Assembly (NCBI GenBank): GCA_025454125.1
Contig: JALOPA010000181.1
Span: forward strand, 1-5,574
Length of the DNA: 5,574 nt
Reading direction: 5' to 3'
Origin: Thermodesulfobacteriota bacterium
GTDB lineage: Bacteria > Desulfobacterota > DSM-4660 > Desulfatiglandales > HGW-15
The position numbers and the translations under genes are program-made. The notes under the pieces are model-generated. The model saw nothing but the letters and a program-made list of their open reading frames with translations, did not search any database and was not told the origin of the DNA. Positions 1 to 5,574 of the stretch are shown piece after piece; the stretch's first letter is position 1; every line of letters begins with the position of its first letter.

Positions 1-20
1 AAGTTTCGTGTCTTCGTGGT
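1..20. repeat. Remnant of the TTTCGTGN octanucleotide repeat at the left edge
   Basis: TTTCGTGT (4-11) and CTTCGTGG (12-19) are two eight-base units of the same family as the array at 2852-2972. The stretch probably continues left of the window. It lies upstream of the fusA2 promoter, so it is intergenic and is not part of a visible gene. Confidence 0.5.
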
Positions 21-49
21 AAGGTCTTGATCAACAACTCAGCCAAGGG

Positions 50-76
50 GCACAAAGTTGCGTGCACAAAGTTGCG
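50..76. repeat. Two near-adjacent copies of a 13-base direct repeat next to the fusA2 promoter
   Basis: The unit GCACAAAGTTGCG occurs exactly at 50-62 and again at 64-76, separated by one T, giving a 14-base period. The second copy ends one base before the putative -35 box at 78. That position would suit an activator or repressor site, but the repeat may equally be a fragment of the short-tandem-repeat DNA seen elsewhere in this window. No known operator is recognised. Confidence 0.75.
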
Positions 77-77
77 C

Positions 78-105
78 TTGACTTTGATTTGTGTGTTGAT
101 ATAGC
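78..105 (+). promoter_or_regulatory. Putative sigma70-type promoter for the fusA2-mog unit
   Basis: TTGACT at 78-83 matches the -35 consensus at five of six positions. It is followed after 16 bases by TATAGC at 100-105, which matches the -10 consensus at four of six. This predicts transcription starting near 112 and a leader of about 40 bases before the ATG at 152. The surrounding DNA is AT-rich compared with the genes. The call is made by eye only. Confidence 0.45.
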
Positions 106-139
106 GTAATTTTTTCGACTGCGTCATGATTTTCCACGA

Positions 140-145
140 AAGGAA
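140..145 (+). promoter_or_regulatory. Ribosome binding site of the EF-G-like gene
   Basis: AAGGAA, with the core AGGA at 141-144, lies seven bases before the ATG at 152. This is good Shine-Dalgarno spacing and supports that ATG as the start, in agreement with the family's N-terminus shortly before the P-loop. Confidence 0.7.
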
Positions 146-151
146 CGGTCT

Positions 152-2230
152 ATGGAAAGGAAAAGTGAACAGCTAAGGAACGTTGCCCTCATCGCCCACG
201 TGGGTTCCGGCAAAACCTCCCTGGCCGAGGCCATGCTCTTCAACGGAAAAGGCACCTCCCGGCTCGGCAGCGTGGATGACGGAACATCCAACTTCGATTT
301 CGAGCCTGAGGAAATCAAGCGGAGGATTACCATCAGCACGTCCATCCATCACTGCGATTGGAAAAAGCATGTCATCAACATCATCGACACCCCGGGTGAT
401 GATAACTTCCTTTCCGACACCAAGGCGTGCCTTCAAGCGGCCGATGGGGTCATCCTGGTTCTCGATGCCACGGCAGGGGTTAAGTTCGGCTCTCAGAAGG
501 TGTGGGCTTTTGCCGACGAACTCAAATTGCCTAGAATGATTTACGTCAGCAAAATGGACCGAGAGAGGAGCAACTTCTACGGGGTTGTGGAAGAGGTCAT
601 GAAAACCTTCGAAGTGAAAGCCACCCCGGTTTTCCTGCCCATCGGCGCTGAAGACAAGTTTGAGGGCCTGGTGGACCTGATCAAGATGAAGGCCTACCGT
701 TTTGCCAAAGACGGGAGCGGCAAGTTCGAGGAAACGGATGTGCCTGCGGACCTGAAGGACGAGGCGGAGGAGTGGCGTGAAAAAATGATTGAAAACATTG
801 TGGAAGCGGACGACCAGGTCATGGAGAAGTACCTGGACGGCCAGGCCCTCTCCGCCCAGGAAGTGGAGGAGACCTTTGTCAAGGGGACCAAATCCGGGCT
901 GCTGATTCCGGTCACCTGCGGGTCTTCCACGTTCAACATCGGCGTCTCTCAGCTCATGAACCTCATCGTCCAGGGCCTTTCCGCGCCGGGCGAGCGACCG
1001 GTTCTGCAGGGCAAGCGCCCCGGGAAAGACGAGGCGGTTCAGAGAAAGCCTGCTCCCGAGGAGGCCCTTTCCGCTCTGGTGTTCAAAACCGTGGCGGATC
1101 CCTTTGCCGGGAAACTCACCCTCCTGAGGGTCTGCTCGGGCATCCTCAAGTCCGATTCCACGGTTTACAACGCCAACCGGGGCATCAAGGAGAAATTCGG
1201 GCAACTCCTGCTCCTCGAAGGCAAGAAGCAGCAACCCGTCGAGGCGGCGGTTCCCGGTGACATCGTGGCCATCCCCAAGCTCAAAGAGACCGCGACCGGT
1301 GAAACCCTGTGTGCGGAGAACGACCCCATTGTGTACACGCCCACCCAACCTCTTCCCCCGGTCATTTCCTACGCCGTGGAAGCCAAGGTGAAGGGGACGG
1401 AAGACAAGCTCTTCTCCTCCTTTTCCAGGCTCCTCGAAGAGGATCCCACCCTGCGTCTGGAGAGGGACCAGGCCACCTCGGAGATCATCCTCTCCGGAGC
1501 CGGACAGATTCATCTGGAGGCGACTTGCGAAAAACTGGCGCGCAAGTTCGGCGTGGAGGTCAACCTCAAACCCGTGAAGGTCCCTTACCGCGAAACGATC
1601 AAGAAACCCGCCCAGGGGGTGGTCTATCGTCACAAGAAACAGTCGGGCGGCCGCGGGCAGTTTGCCGAGGTCCACTTCGACGTATCGCCCCGCGAACGGG
1701 GCGCCGGCTACGAGTTCGAAAACGCGCTCGTGGGGATGAACGTACCCCGAAACTTTGTGCCTGCCGTTGAAAAGGGAATCAACGAAGCCCTGAAACTGGG
1801 CGTCCTTGCCGGATATCCTCTCGTGGACCTCAGGGTGCGTTTCTACGACGGCAAGTCCCATGAAGTGGACTCCTCGGAAATGGCTTTCAAGATCGCAGCG
1901 AGCATGTGTCTCAAGAAAGGCGTGCAGGAGGCCAATCCGACTCTCCTCGAGCCGATCATGAAGCTGGAGATCTTTGTTCCTGAGGACTGCATGGGAGACG
2001 TGATGGGCGATCTCAACAGCCGCCGCGGCCGGGTCCTGGGCATGGACACTCAGGGCAGGATTCAGGTCATCAAGGCTCAGGCCCCGATGGCCGAAGTGCT
2101 CAAGTACGCGATCGATTTGAATGCGCTGACCGCGGGCCGGGGAACCTTCAAGTCCGAGTTTTCCCACTATGAAGAAGTTCCGGCCCAACTGGCCGAAAAA
2201 GTGATCGCGGAATCCAAGAAGACAGAGTAG
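152..2230 (+). CDS. fusA2: Elongation factor G-like translational GTPase (EF-G paralog)
   Basis: A complete 692-residue protein with the full EF-G layout. The G domain has G1 AHVGSGKT (15-22), G2 RRITI (57-61), G3 DTPGDDNF (79-86), G4 SKMD (133-136) and G5 CGSS (256-259). Domain II runs from about 307, domain III from about 402, domain IV from about 480 and domain V from about 601. Domain IV keeps HKKQSGGRGQF and the tip His570 in KSHEVDSSE. Domain V ends with the typical AGRGTF...EFSHYEEVP. EF-G moves tRNA and mRNA through the ribosome or, with RRF, splits it. Several canonical positions differ: AHIDAGKT is AHVGSGKT, RGITI is RRITI, NKMD is SKMD, and the catalytic His of DTPGH is Asp83. This marks it as a divergent second EF-G rather than the housekeeping copy, which usually sits in the str operon with rpsL, rpsG and tuf. 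No such genes are present here. Its role (recycling, slow translocation or stress translation) cannot be decided from sequence. Confidence 0.95.
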   Translation: MERKSEQLRNVALIAHVGSGKTSLAEAMLFNGKGTSRLGSVDDGTSNFDFEPEEIKRRITISTSIHHCDWKKHVINIIDTPGDDNFLSDTKACLQAADGVILVLDATAGVKFGSQKVWAFADELKLPRMIYVSKMDRERSNFYGVVEEVMKTFEVKATPVFLPIGAEDKFEGLVDLIKMKAYRFAKDGSGKFEETDVPADLKDEAEEWREKMIENIVEADDQVMEKYLDGQALSAQEVEETFVKGTKSGLLIPVTCGSSTFNIGVSQLMNLIVQGLSAPGERPVLQGKRPGKDEAVQRKPAPEEALSALVFKTVADPFAGKLTLLRVCSGILKSDSTVYNANRGIKEKFGQLLLLEGKKQQPVEAAVPGDIVAIPKLKETATGETLCAENDPIVYTPTQPLPPVISYAVEAKVKGTEDKLFSSFSRLLEEDPTLRLERDQATSEIILSGAGQIHLEATCEKLARKFGVEVNLKPVKVPYRETIKKPAQGVVYRHKKQSGGRGQFAEVHFDVSPRERGAGYEFENALVGMNVPRNFVPAVEKGINEALKLGVLAGYPLVDLRVRFYDGKSHEVDSSEMAFKIAASMCLKKGVQEANPTLLEPIMKLEIFVPEDCMGDVMGDLNSRRGRVLGMDTQGRIQVIKAQAPMAEVLKYAIDLNALTAGRGTFKSEFSHYEEVPAQLAEKVIAESKKTE

Positions 2231-2233
2231 CCC

Positions 2234-2737
2234 ATGGGCAAAGGATTTCCAACCGGGGTTCTCACCATCAGCGACAAGGGCTCGCAAGGAAAGAGGGACG
2301 ATGAGAGCGGCAGAACAGCTGTCCGCCTTCTTCAAGAGGCCGGCTTTTCCGTGGTGCAGACGAAAATTGTCCCTGACGACAGGCAGCAGATTGCCCGGAC
2401 CCTGACCGAGTGGGCCGACAAGGAATGCCTTTCCCTGGTGGTGACCTCAGGAGGCACGGGCCTGAGTCCGAGCGATCTGACGCCTCAGGCCATGAAGGAG
2501 ATAATCGACTTCGAGGTCCCCGGCATGGCCGAGGCCATGCGAGCGGAAAGCCTGAAGAGGACGCCTCACGCCATGATCTCCCGCGCCATGGCGGGAGTGC
2601 GAAAGCGGTGTCTGATCATCAATCTCCCGGGAAGTCCCGGAGGAGTCCGAGACAATCTCTCCGTTGTGCTGCCTGCCTTGAGACACGCGCTTGAAAAGCT
2701 GGGAGGAGACACGGCGGATTGCGCCACTCCGCTATAG
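2234..2737 (+). CDS. mog: MogA/MoaB-family molybdopterin adenylyltransferase
   Basis: A 167-residue single-domain protein of the MoCF-binding (MogA/MoaB/gephyrin G) fold. In this family MogA adenylylates molybdopterin with ATP, preparing it for molybdate insertion by MoeA; the enzyme is cytosolic. Visible signatures are the N-terminal strand GVLTISDKGS (8-17), VPDD with Asp48 near the site of E. coli MogA Asp49, the loop TSGGTGLSPSDLTP (71-84) with GGTG at 73-76 and Asp81 matching Asp82 of E. coli MogA, PGMAEAMR (96-103), and NLPGSPGG (130-137). Keeping both Asp residues argues for an active MogA-type enzyme rather than the inactive E. coli MoaB type, although single-domain members are often named moaB. 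The ATG follows the fusA2 stop by three bases with no strong Shine-Dalgarno, so translation is probably coupled to the upstream gene. The last codons and the stop lie within a 24-base palindrome. Confidence 0.88.
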   Translation: MGKGFPTGVLTISDKGSQGKRDDESGRTAVRLLQEAGFSVVQTKIVPDDRQQIARTLTEWADKECLSLVVTSGGTGLSPSDLTPQAMKEIIDFEVPGMAEAMRAESLKRTPHAMISRAMAGVRKRCLIINLPGSPGGVRDNLSVVLPALRHALEKLGGDTADCATPL

Positions 2738-2746
2738 CGGAGTGGC
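2723..2746 (+). terminator. Perfect palindrome/stem-loop at the end of mog (possible terminator without U-tract)
   Basis: The arms GCCACTCCGCTA (2723-2734) and TAGCGGAGTGGC (2735-2746) are exact reverse complements. As RNA this gives a ten-base-pair GC-rich stem closed by a TATA loop. The mog stop codon TAG (2735-2737) is at its centre. No run of T follows on either strand, so it is not a classic intrinsic terminator. It may protect the 3' end, act with Rho, or be a mobile palindromic repeat that supplied the stop codon. Confidence 0.5.
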
Positions 2747-2825
2747 CGTTATCGGTTCGCCGTTCACCGTTGTCCGTCATCCGGCGCACGTTGCCTGTCG
2801 CAGGTGGCAGGTTGCTCGTCGCGCA
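2746..2825. repeat. Degenerate heptanucleotide tandem repeats
   Basis: From the end of the palindrome the DNA reads in seven-base units: CCGTTAT, CGGTTCG, CCGTTCA, CCGTTGT, CCGTCAT, CCGGCGC (2746-2787). After ACG a second family follows: TTGCCTG, TCGCAGG, TGGCAGG, TTGCTCG, TCGCGCA (2791-2825). The units share a fixed core with variable ends, which is typical of decayed short tandem repeats in intergenic DNA. No gene is supported here; open frames across it encode only repeat-derived peptides. Confidence 0.65.
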
Positions 2826-2851
2826 AAAGCGAAAACCCAGATCAAAACCAT

Positions 2852-2972
2852 AATCACGAAAGCACGAAAATTGGAAAACACGAAAAACAGCCTGTGGGTA
2901 TAAAACCCCTCTTCTTTCGTGCTTTCGCCTGCCCTGAGCGCAGTCGAAGGGTCCTTTCGTGATTTCGTGATT
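2852..2972. repeat. Octanucleotide TTTCGTGN repeats arranged as an inverted repeat
   Basis: The 18 bases at 2852-2869 (AATCACGAAAGCACGAAA) are the reverse complement of 2955-2972 with one mismatch. A third copy at 2915-2927 (TTTCGTGCTTTCG) is an exact 13-base reverse complement of 2857-2869. Within each arm the unit repeats every eight bases (TTTCGTGA TTTCGTGA). Further CACGAAAA-like units occur at 2879-2886. The intervening part holds a weak hairpin, GGGT(ATAAA)ACCC, at 2896-2908. The arms could fold back in RNA between the two convergent genes, but no convincing terminator is formed. Confidence 0.7.
2931..2953. repeat. Imperfect palindromic intergenic repeat (GCCCTGAGC...CGAAGGGTC)
   Basis: The sequence GCCCTGAGCGCAGTCGAAGG, continuing GTC, matches from memory a widespread intergenic element with the pattern GCCCTGAGC-N-CGAAGGGC. 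When translated it gives the familiar spurious peptide PFDCAQG. CCCT (2932-2935) pairs with AGGG (2948-2951). Inside, GA (2936-2937) faces GA (2946-2947) as a possible tandem G-A mismatch, closed by G2938-C2945. It interrupts the octanucleotide array, with TTTCG-type units on both sides. Confidence 0.6.
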
Positions 2973-2991
2973 GGTCTTTGGTGTTTTTCTT

Positions 2992-3315
2992 TTACTTTTC
3001 TGTCTCCGCTTCAATCCATTGCAGGTAGGCCGCGCTGCCGGCGACAATGGGCAGGGCGATGATCTCCGGCACCTCGTAGGGATGGACGGCCTTGATTTCT
3101 TTCTCAAGGGCTGGAAACAGCTCCTGCCGGGTCTTCATCATGAGGAGCCACTCCCCGGCTTCCTCCACCTTGCCTTTCCACCAGTAGATGCTGCGGATGG
3201 GCCCAACAATCTGGGCGCAGGCCGCCACCCTCTTGTTCACGACGATCGAGGCGATGCGATCCGCATCCTCCCTTTTCTCCACCGTCGTGAAGACCTGGAT
3301 GTAATCATTGAACAT
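2992..3315 (-). CDS. cutA: Divalent-cation tolerance protein CutA (CutA1)
   Basis: A small cytosolic protein of 107 residues from the ATG at 3315, the usual CutA1 length. Visible family signatures, numbered from this ATG, are YIQVFTTVEKREDADRIA (5-22), AACAQI (31-36), the YWWKGKV turn (44-50), the EWLLMMKT strand (55-62), and HPYEVPEIIALPIVAGSAAYLQWI (78-101, given here only by its key parts HPYE, ALPI and YLQW). CutA1 forms very stable trimers, binds copper through Cys/His residues and is linked to tolerance of divalent metals; its molecular role is unsettled. A longer frame begins at a TTG at 3363, overlapping the upstream stop by TTGA with GAGGAA five bases before it. That would add 16 residues unlike the family, partly encoded by heptanucleotide repeats. 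The ATG is chosen on family alignment, although it lacks a Shine-Dalgarno. It is probably co-transcribed with the preceding gene. Confidence 0.92.
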   Translation of the reverse strand: MFNDYIQVFTTVEKREDADRIASIVVNKRVAACAQIVGPIRSIYWWKGKVEEAGEWLLMMKTRQELFPALEKEIKAVHPYEVPEIIALPIVAGSAAYLQWIEAETEK

Positions 3316-3333
3316 TGAACACTGAGGACTGGT
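3306..3333. repeat. Short heptanucleotide repeat over the cutA start
   Basis: Read on the plus strand the units are CATTGAA, CATTGAA, CACTGAG and GACTGGT (3306-3333). The first two are identical. On the minus strand they read TTCAATG twice, so each carries an ATG in a different frame. Only the one at 3315-3313 is in frame with CutA. The style matches the heptamer array at 2746-2825. Confidence 0.6.
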
Positions 3334-3359
3334 ACAGTGTCCGTCGCTTTTTTCGATGA

Positions 3360-5574
3360 TCAATGCTGTTCCTCTTCCTCTCCCGTCGATTCCATGAACG
3401 TTTGCGCCATTCCCCTGGTCGGCTCCTCCCGTTTCTCGAACGCCGCCATGGTTTCGTCGAATCGCTTGGCCACAAGATTGCCAAACTCCCCCCCAAGATA
3501 AGCCCTGTTGCGGATCAGGTACCCTTTCACCTCGTCCCAGTAGTCCCTGAGATCCTGCTCGTCCTGCACCTTGGTCAGAGCCCGGGTCGTCTCCTCGAGT
3601 TTGTCCCTCCTGAGCTGATCCTTTCTCAACTCCAGAAGGTCCATCAAGCGGTGTTTCTGTTCTTCCGTGAAACCGATCTCCAGGGCCCGATCCATCACGT
3701 CCTGGAAGATCTCGTGGAGACTCCGGAAGTCCTTCTGCTGAGCCATCTGCTTCTTGATCTGGTCGACCAGGAGGTCCGTGAGCTGCAGTCTCCTTGTTTC
3801 AAAGGCTTTCTCCAGCTCCCGTTCATAGTCTTCGGTGTAGAAGGGGACCTTTCTGAGGTGCCGGAGGTTGGAGTGGAAATAGGTCTTCAATTCCTCCAGG
3901 TTCTTGATTCCGGTCATGAAGGCGATCTTCTCGGTGATGTTGATGGCATCCAGAAAGTCAACCGCCAGCACTCTCTCCTTCTCGTTGCCGGCGAAAACGA
4001 TTCCCTCTCTGGCTTTGAAGAAAGGCTGTATCCCTTGCGGGTTCGCCCACACGGTGTCCGCGGGGATGCGGCTCAGCGCGTCATTGACGGCCTCGTAGCG
4101 TCTTTCGATTCTTCGAGCCAAAGCCAGGAAATCCAGAGACACAGGCTTTCCCTTGGCGCGCAACCGCCTGGCGGCCGCGAGAGAAATCAAAAGAAGCTTG
4201 ATCATGTTCTCGTAGTTGAGAAAGGCGCCGACGCTTTCAAACCCGTAGATGCGGATCTCGTCAGCCACCAGCTTCTCCAAAACAAAGTGTCTTGCCTCCT
4301 CGGGAAGCCGGTTCAGGCCGTTGTAGATGCGCAGGGCCTCAAACAGCTCCCTCTCGAAGGTGGCGTACCCGATGGAAGAGAAATTCCGCTTCTTGTAAAT
4401 GAACTTCATGGGCACCTTCACCATGACGTTGGCCAGATCGCGAAACCCCGCGTGCCGGATCCCCCGCAGCCTGAAGATCCGTTCCATGGCATAGATCATG
4501 GCCCCTGATCGGGAATAGGCCTCCGGCTCCGGCTCTTCCGCGTCATAGGAGTCCAGGTAGCGGCTGGCCGTCACGCCTTCGGCGAGCCCGCCGCGACGAT
4601 AGGCTTCCAGCGCGTAGTAGTCCCGGCCCTTTTGGAGGTAGATCTCTCTCATGTGGGCTTCGGGGGATGTCTCCCCGTCGATGAGCCTGTGGCAGAGGTT
4701 CCTCAACTGGAAGAGGCTGTTGGCCAAATCCTCGATAATGAGGGTCTCTTCCATGGCAAACATCATAATGAAAGACCCCAGGAAAATGGCGTCCAAAAGG
4801 TCTTTGTCTTTGAAATCCACCACCTCCTGGACCGCGTAAAACGAGAACTCTCCACGGATCATGTGATGGAGCAGGTTGTGGTATCGAACAAGGATCGTCA
4901 GGTAGGCCTGGACTCTTTCGTCTCTGCCGTAGCGGAGACCGAATTTTTCCTTCTCCACGAAATAGGCCCCGGCCTCCGCGTGATCGGTAGCAGGATACTC
5001 GCCCTGGTACTTGTTCCTCAACTCGGGCAAGAGCCCCAGGTCCCTGAAGACGAGCGACAGAATCAGCGCCTCAAACAAAGACGGATTTTCTCTGAGGTGG
5101 GCCACGAGGCTCTCCAGTATCTCGATCTGGAAATCATTGAGGCCCACAATGCCCGCGGCCAGGGGGCCGAACTCTCTTTGGGCCAGGGTGTGGAGAAGAG
5201 GGATGTCCTGGAGATCGGTTCGGTCCTTCCGGACCAGGGCCTGCAGTTTGCGCGTGCTCGCAAAGATGTGTTCCCTGAGCGTGGACAGGGAACGGACCTG
5301 CTCGGGCAAGTCCATGGACTCCAGCTCCATCAACTCCGGGAGCACAAACCGCAGAAGCGAGGGGGCTCGGCGGTAGAGCAACTCCAGGTGAGAGAAAAGG
5401 TTTTCGGGGTCGAATACGACGCGGATGAAGCTGGATCGCAGGAAAGACCTCAGATTCTGGGCTTTCCTGAACCAGGCTCTCTGCCTCTCGGGCAGTCCCC
5501 ATGGCGTGCCGTCATGGGAAATCAGCTTCAGGTGGCTCTGGAAAAACCCTTCCACGTTTCCGAAAACTCTCTCC
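3360..5574 (-). CDS. Large helical protein with a degenerate GlnD-like HD domain (5' end off window)
   Basis: I do not recognise a named family. The frame is open to the right edge. A GTG at 5555 would give 731 residues, but in-frame codons continue upstream with no stop and no good Shine-Dalgarno near the GTG, so the true start probably lies outside. Numbering here is from that GTG. Residues about 135-290 resemble the HD domain of the GlnD uridylyltransferase: LNDFQIEILESL for VDEHTLRVLRNL, LSLVFRDLG for LALFHDIGK, TDHAEAGA (190-197) for GDHSELGA, and LVRYHNLLHHMI for the LVRHHLLMSHVA helix. His191 and His226 survive, but the first His is Phe142, the HD His is Arg171, and the last ligand Asp is lost. 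Residues 300-540 are helical with no motif I know. Residues 570-710 are charged and likely coiled-coil, with a Glu-rich tail. No signal peptide or membrane segment is seen. It probably binds a partner or ligand rather than hydrolysing phosphate esters. The gene runs directly into cutA. Confidence 0.8.
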   Translation of the reverse strand, partial: ERVFGNVEGFFQSHLKLISHDGTPWGLPERQRAWFRKAQNLRSFLRSSFIRVVFDPENLFSHLELLYRRAPSLLRFVLPELMELESMDLPEQVRSLSTLREHIFASTRKLQALVRKDRTDLQDIPLLHTLAQREFGPLAAGIVGLNDFQIEILESLVAHLRENPSLFEALILSLVFRDLGLLPELRNKYQGEYPATDHAEAGAYFVEKEKFGLRYGRDERVQAYLTILVRYHNLLHHMIRGEFSFYAVQEVVDFKDKDLLDAIFLGSFIMMFAMEETLIIEDLANSLFQLRNLCHRLIDGETSPEAHMREIYLQKGRDYYALEAYRRGGLAEGVTASRYLDSYDAEEPEPEAYSRSGAMIYAMERIFRLRGIRHAGFRDLANVMVKVPMKFIYKKRNFSSIGYATFERELFEALRIYNGLNRLPEEARHFVLEKLVADEIRIYGFESVGAFLNYENMIKLLLISLAAARRLRAKGKPVSLDFLALARRIERRYEAVNDALSRIPADTVWANPQGIQPFFKAREGIVFAGNEKERVLAVDFLDAINITEKIAFMTGIKNLEELKTYFHSNLRHLRKVPFYTEDYERELEKAFETRRLQLTDLLVDQIKKQMAQQKDFRSLHEIFQDVMDRALEIGFTEEQKHRLMDLLELRKDQLRRDKLEETTRALTKVQDEQDLRDYWDEVKGYLIRNRAYLGGEFGNLVAKRFDETMAAFEKREEPTRGMAQTFMESTGEEEEQH

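Noticed and set aside
135..142. CACGAAAG next to the fusA2 ribosome site as another octamer repeat
   Set aside because: A single eight-base match adjoining a Shine-Dalgarno is expected by chance and has no second unit beside it.
173..2335. A 720-codon open frame on the minus strand opposite fusA2 and the start of mog
   Set aside because: It mirrors the codon bias of the GC-rich EF-G gene on the other strand. Its translation has no recognisable domain, whereas the plus-strand frame is unmistakably EF-G.
2627..2641. CCCGGGAAGTCCCGG dyad within mog
   Set aside because: It encodes the conserved PGSPGG loop of the MogA/MoaB family, so coding constraint explains it.
2896..2908. GGGT-ATAAA-ACCC hairpin as a terminator for cutA on the minus strand
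   Set aside because: The stem is only four base pairs, and the nearest T-run on that strand starts several bases after it, so it is too weak to call.
2619..3107. A 162-codon minus-strand frame across the intergenic region
   Set aside because: Its translation contains repeat-derived strings (PFDCAQG, MTDNGERRTDNG, LPPATGNVR) and overlaps the ends of both mog and cutA. It is translated intergenic repeat DNA.
3363..4508. A 381-codon open frame on the plus strand
   Set aside because: It lies wholly opposite the large minus-strand gene, has no family features and shows the His/Leu/Gly-rich composition of an antisense shadow.

Overview
The window looks like a piece of a GC-rich chromosome, most likely from a Desulfobacterota/Deltaproteobacteria-type organism such as a Syntrophobacter relative. 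That placement is inference. It rests on the EF-G-like paralog with an AHVGSGKT P-loop and on the intergenic DNA, which is built from short degenerate tandem repeats and a GCCCTGAGC...CGAAGGG element of the kind that litters such genomes. No phage, transposon, CRISPR, tRNA or rRNA signal is visible.

Left half, plus strand: about 150 bases of leader carry a sigma70-like promoter, preceded by two near-adjacent copies of a 13-base direct repeat, and a good Shine-Dalgarno. They drive a two-gene unit. The first gene is a full-length divergent elongation factor G paralog (152-2230). Three bases later comes a MogA/MoaB-family molybdopterin adenylyltransferase (2234-2737). The mog stop codon sits inside a perfect 24-base palindrome.

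Middle: 2738-2991 is a convergent intergenic region with no gene. It is a mosaic of heptanucleotide repeats, octanucleotide TTTCGTGN repeats arranged as an inverted repeat, and an imperfect hairpin element.

Right half, minus strand: a large, mostly helical protein (3360 to the right edge, 5' end probably outside the window) is followed directly by cutA (divalent-cation tolerance protein CutA1, stop at 2992). The large protein contains what looks like a GlnD-type HD domain that has lost most of its metal ligands. The cutA start is ambiguous because its 5' end lies in another heptanucleotide repeat.

Functionally the two units look unrelated. One is translation (a specialised EF-G) co-transcribed with molybdenum cofactor synthesis; the other is metal tolerance co-transcribed with an uncharacterised pseudo-HD protein. 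The points most worth a second look are the EF-G paralog with Asp at the catalytic His position, the degenerate HD protein beside cutA, and the repeat-built regulatory and intergenic DNA.
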